Below the pieces are notes generated by a model, which made no database searches, had not been told where the DNA came from, and saw only the letters and a program-made list of their open reading frames with translations. A program made the translations under genes and the position numbers. Below are positions 1 through 8,707 of a stretch of 64,000 bases of DNA, piece after piece. How positions within the stretch are numbered: position 1 is the first letter of the stretch; every line of letters begins with the position of its first letter. Source of the DNA: Phascolarctobacterium sp. (GTDB taxonomy: Bacteria; Bacillota; Negativicutes; Acidaminococcales; Acidaminococcaceae); NCBI GenBank assembly GCA_003150755.1, contig QAMT01000023.1, forward strand, positions 186,001 through 250,000. Reading direction: 5' to 3'.

Positions 1-1353
1 ATCCTCAACCGGCGCCGGGAAAGTACGCGGTTCGGGTACAGGCACGCCAACACCCATAGAAGTATTGAGCGCTGCTTTAGAAGTATTGTAGTCATACAGA
101 GCCTTTACATAGTTGGTTTTAGCTTCCGTCAGGGCAACCTGTGCGTCCATAACGTCGATATTGGTGCCAACACCGGCCTGATAACGTACAACTGCAATGT
201 GGTAATCTTCTTCTGCCTGTGCAACAGCTACCTGCGTAGTGCTGATGCGTTTTTCTGCCTCGCGCATGCCAAGATAATCTGTGCGCACTTCAAGTTCTAC
301 GGCGTCCTGAATCTGGCGCTGGCTTTCTTTGGCTTTCGCCAGATTTTCCTGTGCTGCATGGATTTTCGACCAGGTTACACCACTGTCGAAAATGTTCATG
401 CTGGCAGTTACGCCAACAGCCCAGTTCTCGTCATCATCGCCAGGCCAGTTGCTGCCATCGCCGCCCCAATAATTGCCTGCCGTAGCGTTGATTTTAGGCA
501 TATGCCCACTGCGTGCTACAACCAGTGCAGCTTCGGCAGCATCAATAGCATATTCCGCCTGTTTAAGTTCCGGGCGGTGGTCCTTGCTGTAAGCCAGGCA
601 ATAAGCCATATCGTTATCATAAGGAACATACTGTAAACTGTCCTTTAAAATCAAAGTCGTATCCAGCGGCGTGCCGATAATATTGTTCAGCGTTGCTTCT
701 GCAACGTCATAGGAATTGGCAGCACTGATATAATCCTGCTTGGCATTGGCCAGTTCTACTTCACTGCGCAGCACATCGGCGCGGGCTACAATGCCGACAT
801 TGTACTGGGCAATTACATTATCCAGATGCGCCTGCAGACGGTCAACTGATTCCTGGCACAGCGTTTTCATATTGCCTGCGTCAAGCATACCAAAATAACC
901 GTTAGTAGCAGTTTCTTTCATTTCAATGTAGGCCTGCTCCTCAGCAGAAAGCATGCTGCGGTAATTAGCCTTGGCCTGGCCAATCTGCCCTTGCAATTCA
1001 CCGCCGGTAAATATCGGTAATGTAGCTGTAATGGAATTGCTGTGGTCATTACCAATACCTTTAGTCCAAATATTTAACTGTTGGTTATATTGAGGGTCAG
1101 CATAACCACCGCGAGTAGTTTGATGGTTAACGCTGATGCTGATGCCACGCGCACTCTTAGCCGCACTGTAATCAGCCTTGGCTGCTTTTCTGTTATATTC
1201 AGCAATCTTTACATTCGGATTGGTTAAAAGCGCCCTCTGAATGGTTTCGTCCAGGTCGAGCTCCAGAGTAGCGGCAAAGACGGACTGGGAGCACAGCAAG
1301 GTCAATGCCGCCGTTGCTGCCAATACGTTTTTGGCTTTTTTATAACTGAACAT
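1..1353 (-). CDS. TolC-family outer-membrane efflux protein (C-terminus off window)
   Basis: The frame is open from an ATG at 1353 to the window edge, 451 codons with no stop, so only the C-terminal end is missing. A GGAGGTAA ribosome site lies just upstream. The product has a signal peptide ending near CSQSVFAA, then two repeats rich in Ala, Asn and Gln with long helical stretches, as in the duplicated helical-hairpin and beta-strand repeats of TolC trimers. TolC-family proteins form outer-membrane channels for efflux pumps or type I secretion; no partner pump lies in the window. The gene follows mlaEFD on the same strand after a gap of about 100 bp, so it may be co-transcribed with them. 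The family call is firm; the transported substrate is unknown. Confidence 0.9.
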   Translation of the reverse strand, partial: MFSYKKAKNVLAATAALTLLCSQSVFAATLELDLDETIQRALLTNPNVKIAEYNRKAAKADYSAAKSARGISISVNHQTTRGGYADPQYNQQLNIWTKGIGNDHSNSITATLPIFTGGELQGQIGQAKANYRSMLSAEEQAYIEMKETATNGYFGMLDAGNMKTLCQESVDRLQAHLDNVIAQYNVGIVARADVLRSEVELANAKQDYISAANSYDVAEATLNNIIGTPLDTTLILKDSLQYVPYDNDMAYCLAYSKDHRPELKQAEYAIDAAEAALVVARSGHMPKINATAGNYWGGDGSNWPGDDDENWAVGVTASMNIFDSGVTWSKIHAAQENLAKAKESQRQIQDAVELEVRTDYLGMREAEKRISTTQVAVAQAEEDYHIAVVRYQAGVGTNIDVMDAQVALTEAKTNYVKALYDYNTSKAALNTSMGVGVPVPEPRTFPAPVED

Positions 1354-1450
1354 TTCTATTTACCTCCAATCATTGACTGGTTAGTCAGTGCTTAAATTTT
1401 ATATTTTTTATTTGCAAAAGTCAACTATTTTTTCTAAAGTTAACAAAATT

Positions 1451-2719
1451 TTAAAAATATGTGCGCACACCAACATAGGTATTGTTTTTGCTGCCGTGAC
1501 GCAAATCAGTCTGCTCACCCAGCAGCGAAAAATTATCATTGAGTTTCAGCTCGCCGCCAAGTTTTACCTTGGCATCGTCAAAATCATATACCTGCGTATA
1601 CAGGCGGAAGCGGTCGGCAACGTCATAACCAAGGCCCACGCCAAACTCGCCCTGCATAGCGCCCATGCTTACATCGGCGGCGCCCAGCTCCTTGCCGAAC
1701 TGCAAATCAAGCTTGTTGCTGCCGCCAAGGTCATAGCCGCCCAGGTAAAAAAAAGTGTCGTCCTGCGGGCGCAGGGTTACGCCTAAATTGCTGCGCCAGT
1801 CGCCGCCTTCCACGCTGTGCGTAACATCAGCGCTGATTTCGGCCGTTTCCAAAACGCCCAGCATACGGTTAGCCTTTTCGCTGGCTTCGCGCGCATTGTG
1901 CAGCGTTGCTTTTAAATCGTCCTCCGTTTGCGGGTCGCTGGCAACCTTTTCCAAAAGCTTGCTGGCTTCTTCAATGCGGGCGCTGGTTTTAGCCATGTTC
2001 TCAATAATTACGGCAAAATTCTGCCCCGCGTGTCCTTCGTTAACCTCGGCAATAATGTTCTGCATGCTGTCCGCTGTTTCATTCATACGTGCAGACATCT
2101 CACTGAGCTGTTTAACCATCACATTAATCTGCTGCTGGTTATCCACCGCCACATCAGCCATTACCTTGGTAAAAGCATTCATGTTGGCGCTGATGTCTTT
2201 CATATTCAAAAAGCCTTCGCGCAGCGACTGCTGTACTTCAGGGTCACCAAAAACATTATCCAGCGCATCCGCGATATTCTCCACTTTTTTCAGCACTTCG
2301 CCGGATGCGCTCATAAAGGTATCAAATCCGCCGCCGGGCGTACCTTTAACCCTGTCGCCTTCCTCCAAAAAAGCACTAACTGCCCGCGGGGGCGGCTGAA
2401 TATCGACAAATTTTTCGCCTAAAATGCCGTCCGCGCCGATAGAAAACGTAGCTTCCTGCGGAATCTGCACATTGTCGTTGATTTCGGCAACAACCTCAAT
2501 GCCGTCGTCATTGACCGTCAGCCCTTTGACCGTGCCGACCTGTACCCCGGCATAACGCACCATGTTGCCTGCCATCAGCCCGCCAACCTGCGGATAATCT
2601 ATCGTAATATCGTATTTATCGCTGCCGAAACTGAACGTACCCAAAAAGGTTATCATCGCCGCCAGGATGGCCGCGCCGCCCAGTGTCACCGCGCCTACTT
2701 TTACTTCGCTGGAACTCAT
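1451..2719 (-). CDS. mlaD: MlaD-like MCE-domain lipid transport protein with C-terminal beta-barrel
   Basis: The 422-residue product has one N-terminal membrane anchor (about residues 10-32), then an MCE domain (about 38-115) and a long helical segment (about 130-295). The last 120 residues alternate polar and hydrophobic residues in short strands and end in Phe (TYVGVRTYF), as outer-membrane beta-barrels do. E. coli MlaD is about 180 residues and has no barrel. A fused MlaD-barrel form has been described in Veillonella, where it is thought to bridge inner and outer membranes for phospholipid traffic. The start is ATG with AGGTGA upstream, and it overlaps the mlaF stop by 4 bp, so translation is probably coupled. 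Confidence 0.9.
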   Translation of the reverse strand: MSSSEVKVGAVTLGGAAILAAMITFLGTFSFGSDKYDITIDYPQVGGLMAGNMVRYAGVQVGTVKGLTVNDDGIEVVAEINDNVQIPQEATFSIGADGILGEKFVDIQPPPRAVSAFLEEGDRVKGTPGGGFDTFMSASGEVLKKVENIADALDNVFGDPEVQQSLREGFLNMKDISANMNAFTKVMADVAVDNQQQINVMVKQLSEMSARMNETADSMQNIIAEVNEGHAGQNFAVIIENMAKTSARIEEASKLLEKVASDPQTEDDLKATLHNAREASEKANRMLGVLETAEISADVTHSVEGGDWRSNLGVTLRPQDDTFFYLGGYDLGGSNKLDLQFGKELGAADVSMGAMQGEFGVGLGYDVADRFRLYTQVYDFDDAKVKLGGELKLNDNFSLLGEQTDLRHGSKNNTYVGVRTYF

Positions 2720-3474
2720 TTTATCACCTGCTCTTTAATCTCGCGCCCTTCGATAAAGGCTTTTACAATCGGGTTTGTGCTTTGCTGCATTTCTTCTGCT
2801 GTGCCGATGGCGACAATGCGCCCCTTGTACAGCATGGCCACACGGTCTGCTGCGTAAAACGCCGACTGCATATCGTGCGTTACCAAAACGGAGGTAACGT
2901 GCAGCTGCTGCTGCGTCTTTTTTATAAGACGGCTGATGTTATGGCTCATAATCGGGTCAAGACCCGCCGTCGGTTCATCATATAAAACAATCTCCGGGCT
3001 GACGGCAATGGCGCGCGCAAGGCCGACACGCTTTTTCATGCCGCCCGAAAGTTCCGCCGGGTACAAATCCTGCGTACCGGGCAGGCCGACAAGGTCAAGC
3101 ATTTCCGTCACAATCCGCTGTATTTCTTCTTCGCTTTTATCGGTATGCTGCCGCAGCCCAAAGGCCACGTTTTCGCCCACTGTCAAAAAGTCAAACAGCG
3201 CCGAATACTGAAACACCATGCCCATTTTCATGCGCAGGCGGTTCCAGCCATCTTCGTCAAGTTCCGACACATCCTCGCCCTGAATGTAGATTTTGCCGCC
3301 GTTCGGTTCCAGCAGCCCTATCATCGAGCGCAGCACCGTACTTTTTCCTGTGCCGGACGGCCCGAGTATTGCCAGCGTTTCGCCGCGGTAAACATCAAGG
3401 TCAATGTTATCCAGCACCGTGTGCGTACCGAAGGTAATATTCAATTTGCGTAAACTGATGACCGCTTCTGCCAT
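2716..3474 (-). CDS. mlaF: Mla-type ABC transporter ATPase
   Basis: The 252-residue ABC ATPase has a Walker A motif (GPSGTGKST, about residues 38-46), a Q-loop (FQYSALFD), the signature LSGGMKKRVGLARA, Walker B (IVLYDEPTAGLDP) and an H-loop (THD). The SGGMKKR form of the signature is typical of the Mla/MCE-associated ATPases. It should power lipid transfer with the MlaE permease. It lies 9 bp downstream of mlaE and overlaps mlaD by 4 bp, giving a tight mlaE-mlaF-mlaD operon. Confidence 0.94.
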   Translation of the reverse strand: MAEAVISLRKLNITFGTHTVLDNIDLDVYRGETLAILGPSGTGKSTVLRSMIGLLEPNGGKIYIQGEDVSELDEDGWNRLRMKMGMVFQYSALFDFLTVGENVAFGLRQHTDKSEEEIQRIVTEMLDLVGLPGTQDLYPAELSGGMKKRVGLARAIAVSPEIVLYDEPTAGLDPIMSHNISRLIKKTQQQLHVTSVLVTHDMQSAFYAADRVAMLYKGRIVAIGTAEEMQQSTNPIVKAFIEGREIKEQVIK

Positions 3475-3483
3475 TGGTTAACC

Positions 3484-4254
3484 TCATACATAAAGCACTG
3501 CCGACAAAAAATAGTTGGCAATAAAAATCAGAATTATCGAAAGCACTACGGATTCCGTCGTTGCAAGGCCTACGCCCTCCGCGCCCTGCTTGGCACCCAG
3601 CCCTTTATGGCTGGCCACAATGGCAATAATGCCGCCGAAAACCATGCTTTTAATCATACCGCCGGTGACGTCAAAAATATCGGCAAACACTTTAATGGAA
3701 TTGATATAGGTAAAATTGCTGATGCCAGCGTAATAATGCGCAACTACCCAGCCGCCGATATTGCCTATGCCGTTGGCAAAGACAATCAGCACCGGCATCA
3801 TCAGCACCGCCGCTAGAAAACGCGGCACAACAAGATACGTTATCGGGTTGGTCGCCATAACTTTTAAAGCGTCAATCTGCTCTGTAACCTTCATCGTGCC
3901 AATTTCCGCCGCAATGGCAGCGCCGATACGCCCGGCAACGACAACGCCCGTCAGCACCGGCACCAGCTCGCGCCCCAGCGCAATAGCCACAATGCCGCCG
4001 ACGGAAGAAGCTGCGCCGAAACGTACAAATTCCGTTGCTGTCTGCAAGGCAAAAACCATGCCCGTAAAAAGTATCGTCATCAAAACAATGGGCAAAGAAT
4101 CCGCACCGAGCCTTGCCATCTGCCGCACCGTTTCACGGGCATCGGCATGTTTCAGGCGCGCCGCCGTATCCAAAAACAGCTGCATAATGCGCCCTGTATT
4201 TTCGCACGCGGCAATGGTAAACCTGCCCACTGCTGCGCAAACATCTTTCAGCAT
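3484..4254 (-). CDS. mlaE: Mla-type ABC transporter permease
   Basis: The 256-residue integral membrane protein has the MlaE/YrbE architecture: an N-terminal amphipathic stretch, five to six hydrophobic segments and the conserved region GRIGAAIAAEIGTMKVTEQI (about residues 126-145). In the family this forms the inner-membrane core that receives phospholipid from the MCE ring. The start is ATG with AAAGGAAGAGG upstream. It is first in the mlaEFD operon. About 130 bp separates it from the upstream S55-domain gene; I saw no strong terminator there, so read-through is possible. Confidence 0.94.
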   Translation of the reverse strand: MLKDVCAAVGRFTIAACENTGRIMQLFLDTAARLKHADARETVRQMARLGADSLPIVLMTILFTGMVFALQTATEFVRFGAASSVGGIVAIALGRELVPVLTGVVVAGRIGAAIAAEIGTMKVTEQIDALKVMATNPITYLVVPRFLAAVLMMPVLIVFANGIGNIGGWVVAHYYAGISNFTYINSIKVFADIFDVTGGMIKSMVFGGIIAIVASHKGLGAKQGAEGVGLATTESVVLSIILIFIANYFLSAVLYV

Positions 4255-4390
4255 CGGCCTCTTCCTTTCCCGAATAAATTTAAGCTATTTTTATATAATT
4301 CAAGATTAAGCAAAAATTCCCTGCTTTTTATAAACGCCGCTTTTAACGTTTTTGTAAAATATCCTTGTAAATTTTGTATATTTATGGTTT

Positions 4391-6070
4391 TTAATCAATA
4401 ACGTCAACCATAATATCCGCCGTACCGTCCACAATAAAGTTTACCGTAGTTTTCTGCTTGGCAGGCGTACCCTGCAAAGCTGCCGCAAAACCGGGGTCCT
4501 GCTGCTCGCCCATCATATCCGGGTTAGGCAGTGCGGCAATATCAATAATGATTTCATTGTTCTGGTCCGCGTTGTTGATATCAGCAATAAAATCCTTCAA
4601 GGTGCGGCGCTGCGGCTTTTTGGCTGCCGGTATGCCTTCCTCCTGCTGGCGTTTCATCAGTTCCTGCATCCACGCCAGGCTGCTGCCTCCGCGTACATTC
4701 AGCGCCAGCTTGCCCGGACGCTGTTGTTTGGGCACAGTAAATTTTACGGTTTTGGTAAATTTCGGCGCACGGTAAGGCTGCAATTCTACGTCAATAGCCA
4801 GTTCTTCACCGGCATGCACTGTAAGCTGCTTGGGGTGGGCAGCCACAATTTCCGCCACCTCCGGCTCTGTGCCGATAGCGACATTGGCTTCAATGTTGTA
4901 AATGTCAATTTTCTCAAATTTATTCTGTGCCAAAAGTGTTGCAGCCTGCACCAGCTCCTGGCTTATCATCTTTAAAATGCCGGTATCGGCATAATACATA
5001 TTCTCGCGCTTAATCAAAATCTGTTCGCCGCCTGCGCTGCGCCCATCAATGCGGAAGTCAAAACGGGCTGTACCGCCGCCTTCCCTGTCTGCCACGCGCG
5101 TAACGGTATTGTAGGTAACAGCGTCAACCATCGCCGGCAAAAGTGCATCATCATCAATCAGCTCAGTACGTGCGCTGCCGTTAACCCCGCGCGAAGTATC
5201 CGTAACCGCCACATACATCGGTATTACCTTGGGCTGCGGCCCGATTTTTGCCGCTATGCCCGCACTGCGGTCCTGCGTAACCGTACCAATTGTTTCGCCC
5301 AGATTGCCGACCTTATATGCGCTTTGCAGATTAGGCAGCGAAGTTAAAATCCACACCCTGTCCAAAAAATAATTGCTGTCGCCGCGCTGCATAAATGGAT
5401 GCCCAAAGGCCAAAAGAGTGCCGTCATCGCCTACCCAGGTTACAGTGCCCAGCGCCCCCAGGCGGATATCGCCGCGAATCAGCGAAACGCCAATCGCGCT
5501 GCCGGGTTCAATTGCTTTACCAGATGTAAAATCACCGCTGCCGCCCGCACCGGTTGCTTCAAGGCCCAGCGGTGCAAGCTTTTCGTTAAGATAATCAAGT
5601 CCCTTGCCGGTAAAACCGCCAGCCATCAGCATCGTGCTTTTGGGGATAAACTCCGACGGGCGCGGACTGGATTCGTTAAGTAAATCAAGCATCCTGCCGA
5701 TAGGCGTTAAAAAGCAGTAATGCGGGTCGTTAAATTCTTTGCCGAAAGCCACAGCTCCGACCAGCCGCCCATTGATATACACCGGGCTGCCGCTCATGCC
5801 CTGAGCAACGCCGCCGCTACGTTCAATCAAATCGCCGCCGGTACGCACCAAAATGCTGTACCCACCGGCTTCGCTGCCAGTAACGCCGATAATCTCCACA
5901 TCAAAATTTTCAATAGTCTCGCCGCTTACAACAGTCTTGCCTGTGCCGTGCATGCCCGGGCGCAAATCCTCCACCGGCATCAGCGGCACATTGGCAGCGC
6001 ACACTAAAGGCAGGCTCAATAAAAGCAAAATATTAAAAATAAAAACCGTCAATAATTTTTTTGTTCTCAT
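4391..6070 (-). CDS. SpoIVB peptidase S55-domain secreted protein
   Basis: I chose the ATG at 6070 (MRTKKLLTVF), which follows GAGGAT, over an upstream in-frame ATG at 6151 that would add 27 Cys-rich residues before the signal peptide. The product is 559 residues. It has a hydrophobic signal segment, then an S55-like region with GMHGTGKTV and the presumed nucleophile in GMSGSPVY, and a later GHPF. Canonical SpoIVB cleaves a sporulation checkpoint protein, but no sporulation genes are visible here and this family is long. The putative Ser precedes the putative His, unlike B. subtilis SpoIVB, so protease activity is uncertain. It lies among envelope genes, suggesting an envelope role. Confidence 0.8.
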   Translation of the reverse strand: MRTKKLLTVFIFNILLLLSLPLVCAANVPLMPVEDLRPGMHGTGKTVVSGETIENFDVEIIGVTGSEAGGYSILVRTGGDLIERSGGVAQGMSGSPVYINGRLVGAVAFGKEFNDPHYCFLTPIGRMLDLLNESSPRPSEFIPKSTMLMAGGFTGKGLDYLNEKLAPLGLEATGAGGSGDFTSGKAIEPGSAIGVSLIRGDIRLGALGTVTWVGDDGTLLAFGHPFMQRGDSNYFLDRVWILTSLPNLQSAYKVGNLGETIGTVTQDRSAGIAAKIGPQPKVIPMYVAVTDTSRGVNGSARTELIDDDALLPAMVDAVTYNTVTRVADREGGGTARFDFRIDGRSAGGEQILIKRENMYYADTGILKMISQELVQAATLLAQNKFEKIDIYNIEANVAIGTEPEVAEIVAAHPKQLTVHAGEELAIDVELQPYRAPKFTKTVKFTVPKQQRPGKLALNVRGGSSLAWMQELMKRQQEEGIPAAKKPQRRTLKDFIADINNADQNNEIIIDIAALPNPDMMGEQQDPGFAAALQGTPAKQKTTVNFIVDGTADIMVDVID

Positions 6071-6206
6071 AAAATCCTCATCAATAACACAAAACCGGCA
6101 TGGGCAAACACCGCACGCCGGTTCAATCTTGTTTAAGCAAATCAGCCGCACGCAGCCGTGGCATGCATGGCTATATTATACTATTTAAAAATTTTTCTGG
6201 CAAGCG

Positions 6207-7607
6207 TCAGCCCTTGGTCGGAAACACGCCCAAACCAACGCTGACCGCTCTTTCCCTGCCGTCAGAAGGATTATTTAAAATTTTACCGTCCAGCACCATT
6301 TCGCTGCTGCCGCCGCCGTCAAAATTCAGCGCCTGCCACGCGCCCAGCTTAACCATATAATCGGCAAGCTCCTGCAAACTCATGCCGGCAGAACTGCTGC
6401 TGCGCCCGTCAACAACCAGCAAAATAACCGTGCCGTCCTTTTTAACGCCGATGGCAGTACGCGGAGCACGCCCGCGCGCAATGTCGCCGGCAATATTTTC
6501 TTCAGCACTGCGTACATCAGCCTTGCCGTCCGTTACCAGCGAAGGCCCTGCACCGATTACCAGTTCTGCCGCATCGGCAGCGTCACTGCCCAGCGTTTCG
6601 CGCAGGCGCACACGGTCGCCAACCTGCACGCGCTCCAGCACCTTGGCAGCATCGCCGTGGGCGGATAAAACAACACTGTCTTTATCAAGCTTCATATTGC
6701 CGTTTTTGCTTACTTCTGTAACTTTGCCGTTGTTGGCGATACGGATTTCATAGCCCCACTGATTGGTTTTGGTAGCTGGGCCGTAATAATGAGTATATAA
6801 CACTACATCACCGGCAATGCGGCTGCGGTTAATACCCTTGATGTTTAAAAATGTGCCCAGCTTAGGGAAGAAAGCGCGTCCCTGATAAGCCAAATCCTGC
6901 ATTATCACCGGCTCGCCGCCTGCAACTACAAAAGCGCTGCGCGGCTGGCTTTCCATGCCCAGCCATTCGCCATCCAGTTTCAAATTGCCGATAATCCAGC
7001 CGTCACCGTCAAAGTACGAAGCGTTAACGGCAGCACGCGCACCGACAGCCTTGCTGGCTTTCAGCAGCGTCCCGCGCCCGTTTTTATCTACCGCGCCGCT
7101 GAAAGGTTTTAAAGTATAGCGGTTCTTCGGTGCAATTTCTAAAATATTTACTTCTACCGGCAGGCCATTCATATCATCACGCCTGTAAATATGCGTCAGC
7201 CCCTTGCCCATATCGTTTTTGGTGCTTTCCACGCGGATGCGGAAAATATCCAGCACCAAACGGTCCGGCTGCTTCAGCACAAAAACCTTATGCTGCGCTT
7301 CATCCTTCAAATCGACAATCAGGCGTGTTTTATCGCCCTTTTCCTCAAGGCGCGCTTTTTTGATGATAGGGTCTTTAACCTTGGAAACTATGTCATCATC
7401 AAGTTCAGCGTTAAACTCCAGCACCAGTTGTTTTTTGGTGTTTTTAACTTCCTTGTATTCAATTTTGCCGTCTACATCAACAACAAAGCGGATTTTACTG
7501 GGGCTGCTGCTAAAGCGGAAATTCTGCACCTCTGCCGCCATTGCCGCAAGCGGCACAGACACAGCAAGCATTGCCGCAACCAGCAGCCTGCCAAAAAATT
7601 TCAACAT
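6207..7607 (-). CDS. AMIN-domain plus phosphodiester glycosidase (NAGPA-like) protein
   Basis: The 466-residue protein begins with a signal peptide (cleavage near AMAAE). Residues of about 25-125 form an AMIN-type domain, beta-rich and usually a peptidoglycan or envelope targeting module. About 150-465 is a NAGPA/DUF2233-type phosphodiester glycosidase domain with the typical NFDGGGSSEMV and ERAVSVGLGVF near the end. The family removes sugars linked by phosphodiester bonds or acts on cell-wall polymers; the substrate here is unknown. A terminator lies between it and upstream mreB. The ATG start has GGAGGTAG about 12 bases upstream, slightly long spacing. Confidence 0.87.
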   Translation of the reverse strand: MLKFFGRLLVAAMLAVSVPLAAMAAEVQNFRFSSSPSKIRFVVDVDGKIEYKEVKNTKKQLVLEFNAELDDDIVSKVKDPIIKKARLEEKGDKTRLIVDLKDEAQHKVFVLKQPDRLVLDIFRIRVESTKNDMGKGLTHIYRRDDMNGLPVEVNILEIAPKNRYTLKPFSGAVDKNGRGTLLKASKAVGARAAVNASYFDGDGWIIGNLKLDGEWLGMESQPRSAFVVAGGEPVIMQDLAYQGRAFFPKLGTFLNIKGINRSRIAGDVVLYTHYYGPATKTNQWGYEIRIANNGKVTEVSKNGNMKLDKDSVVLSAHGDAAKVLERVQVGDRVRLRETLGSDAADAAELVIGAGPSLVTDGKADVRSAEENIAGDIARGRAPRTAIGVKKDGTVILLVVDGRSSSSAGMSLQELADYMVKLGAWQALNFDGGGSSEMVLDGKILNNPSDGRERAVSVGLGVFPTKG

Positions 7608-7626
7608 TTTAATCTGCTACCTCCAC

Positions 7627-7659
7627 GAAAAACAATACACAGCCCGCAGGCTGTGTATC
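7627..7659 (-). terminator. Intrinsic terminator after mreB
   Basis: On the minus strand a 10-bp stem (ATACACAGCC with GGCTGTGTAT, loop TGCG) is followed by TGTTTTT. It lies between the mreB stop and the next gene, so it separates the murA-mreB unit from the glycosidase gene. Confidence 0.85.
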
Positions 7660-7676
7660 AAAAAGCCACTCTTCAA

Positions 7677-8693
7677 TCAATCGTTGCCAATAACCGAACC
7701 CGGGCGCAGGTTATTCAGCTCGCCCAGTGCTTTGCCGGTTCCCAAAGCCACACAATCCAGCGGATTTTCTGCAACCGTGGTTTTAATGCCGGTTTCATCG
7801 GTCAAAAGCTGTGCCAGACCGTCAAGCAGCGCGCCGCCGCCGGTCAGTACCATGCCCTTGTCAACAATATCTGCCGAAAGCTCCGGCGGGCATTTTTCCA
7901 ACACGCCGCGGATAGTCGCAATCATGCTGTAAACAGGCTCGCGCAACGCCGCGCGCGCATCTGCCGAAGTTACTTTAATAGTAGTCGGCATACCTGTTAC
8001 CAGGTCGCGTCCGCGTACTTCAATCGCTTCATTTCTGCCCTCGGAATGTACCGTTGCCACTTTCATTTTAATTTCTTCAGCCGTCGGCTCACCAATCAGC
8101 ACATTATGTACCTTTTTTACATAACGCACAATCGCATCGTCAAAAGCATCGCCGCCCACGCGGATAGAAGAATCTACAACAACGCCGCCCAGGCTTAAAA
8201 TTGCAATATCGGTCGTGCCGCCGCCGATGTCGATAACCATGCTGCCGCTCGGCACACTGATGTCAAGCCCTGCACCCAGTGCCGCAGCCAGCGGTTCTTC
8301 AATCAGATAAGTTTTGGACGCGCCGGCCTGCAAAGCAGCCTCCAATACGGCACGTTTTTCAACGGAAGTAATGCCGGTAGGGATGCTTACCATAATGCGC
8401 GGCTTGCTGAAAAAGCTTTTGCCTGCCACACGCGCAACTACAAACTCCAGCATTTTCTGGGTCACGGTGTAGTTAGCAATAACGCCTTCCTTTAACGGGC
8501 GGATAACGGAAATATTGCCCGGCACCTTGCCAATCATCTCACGCGCTTCGTTGCCCACAGCCAGAATTTTATTTTTGCTTTTGTTAATCGCTACCACAGA
8601 AGGCTCGTCAAATACAATGCCCTTCCCCTTAATATACACCAACAAATTGGCAGTGCCAAGGTCGATGCCTATATCAACACTATTAAAAAACAT
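7677..8693 (-). CDS. mreB: Rod-shape determining protein, MreB/Mbl family
   Basis: The 338-residue actin-like ATPase starts MFFNSVDIGIDLGTANLLVY (phosphate-1 motif) and carries the phosphate-2 motif (VIDIGGGTTDIAIL) and the adenosine motif (LTGGGALLDGL). Length matches MreB/Mbl. It should polymerise under the inner membrane and guide lateral wall synthesis. It sits 14 bp after murA on the same strand; linkage of murA with an mbl-type mreB is common in Firmicutes, and no mreCD follows, so this may be the Mbl-like paralogue. The start is ATG with AGGTGAAG upstream. Confidence 0.95.
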   Translation of the reverse strand: MFFNSVDIGIDLGTANLLVYIKGKGIVFDEPSVVAINKSKNKILAVGNEAREMIGKVPGNISVIRPLKEGVIANYTVTQKMLEFVVARVAGKSFFSKPRIMVSIPTGITSVEKRAVLEAALQAGASKTYLIEEPLAAALGAGLDISVPSGSMVIDIGGGTTDIAILSLGGVVVDSSIRVGGDAFDDAIVRYVKKVHNVLIGEPTAEEIKMKVATVHSEGRNEAIEVRGRDLVTGMPTTIKVTSADARAALREPVYSMIATIRGVLEKCPPELSADIVDKGMVLTGGGALLDGLAQLLTDETGIKTTVAENPLDCVALGTGKALGELNNLRPGSVIGND

Positions 8694-8707
8694 ATCTTCA
8701 CCTACTT

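Noticed and set aside
4391..6151. 27-residue N-terminal extension of the S55-domain protein
   Set aside because: The extension puts Cys-rich sequence before the signal peptide and lacks a ribosome site; the ATG at 6070 has GAGGAT upstream.
7191..8198. 335-codon plus-strand open frame opposite mreB
   Set aside because: It lies antisense to mreB and the glycosidase gene, has no family resemblance and no ribosome site; it is a shadow of G/C-biased third positions.
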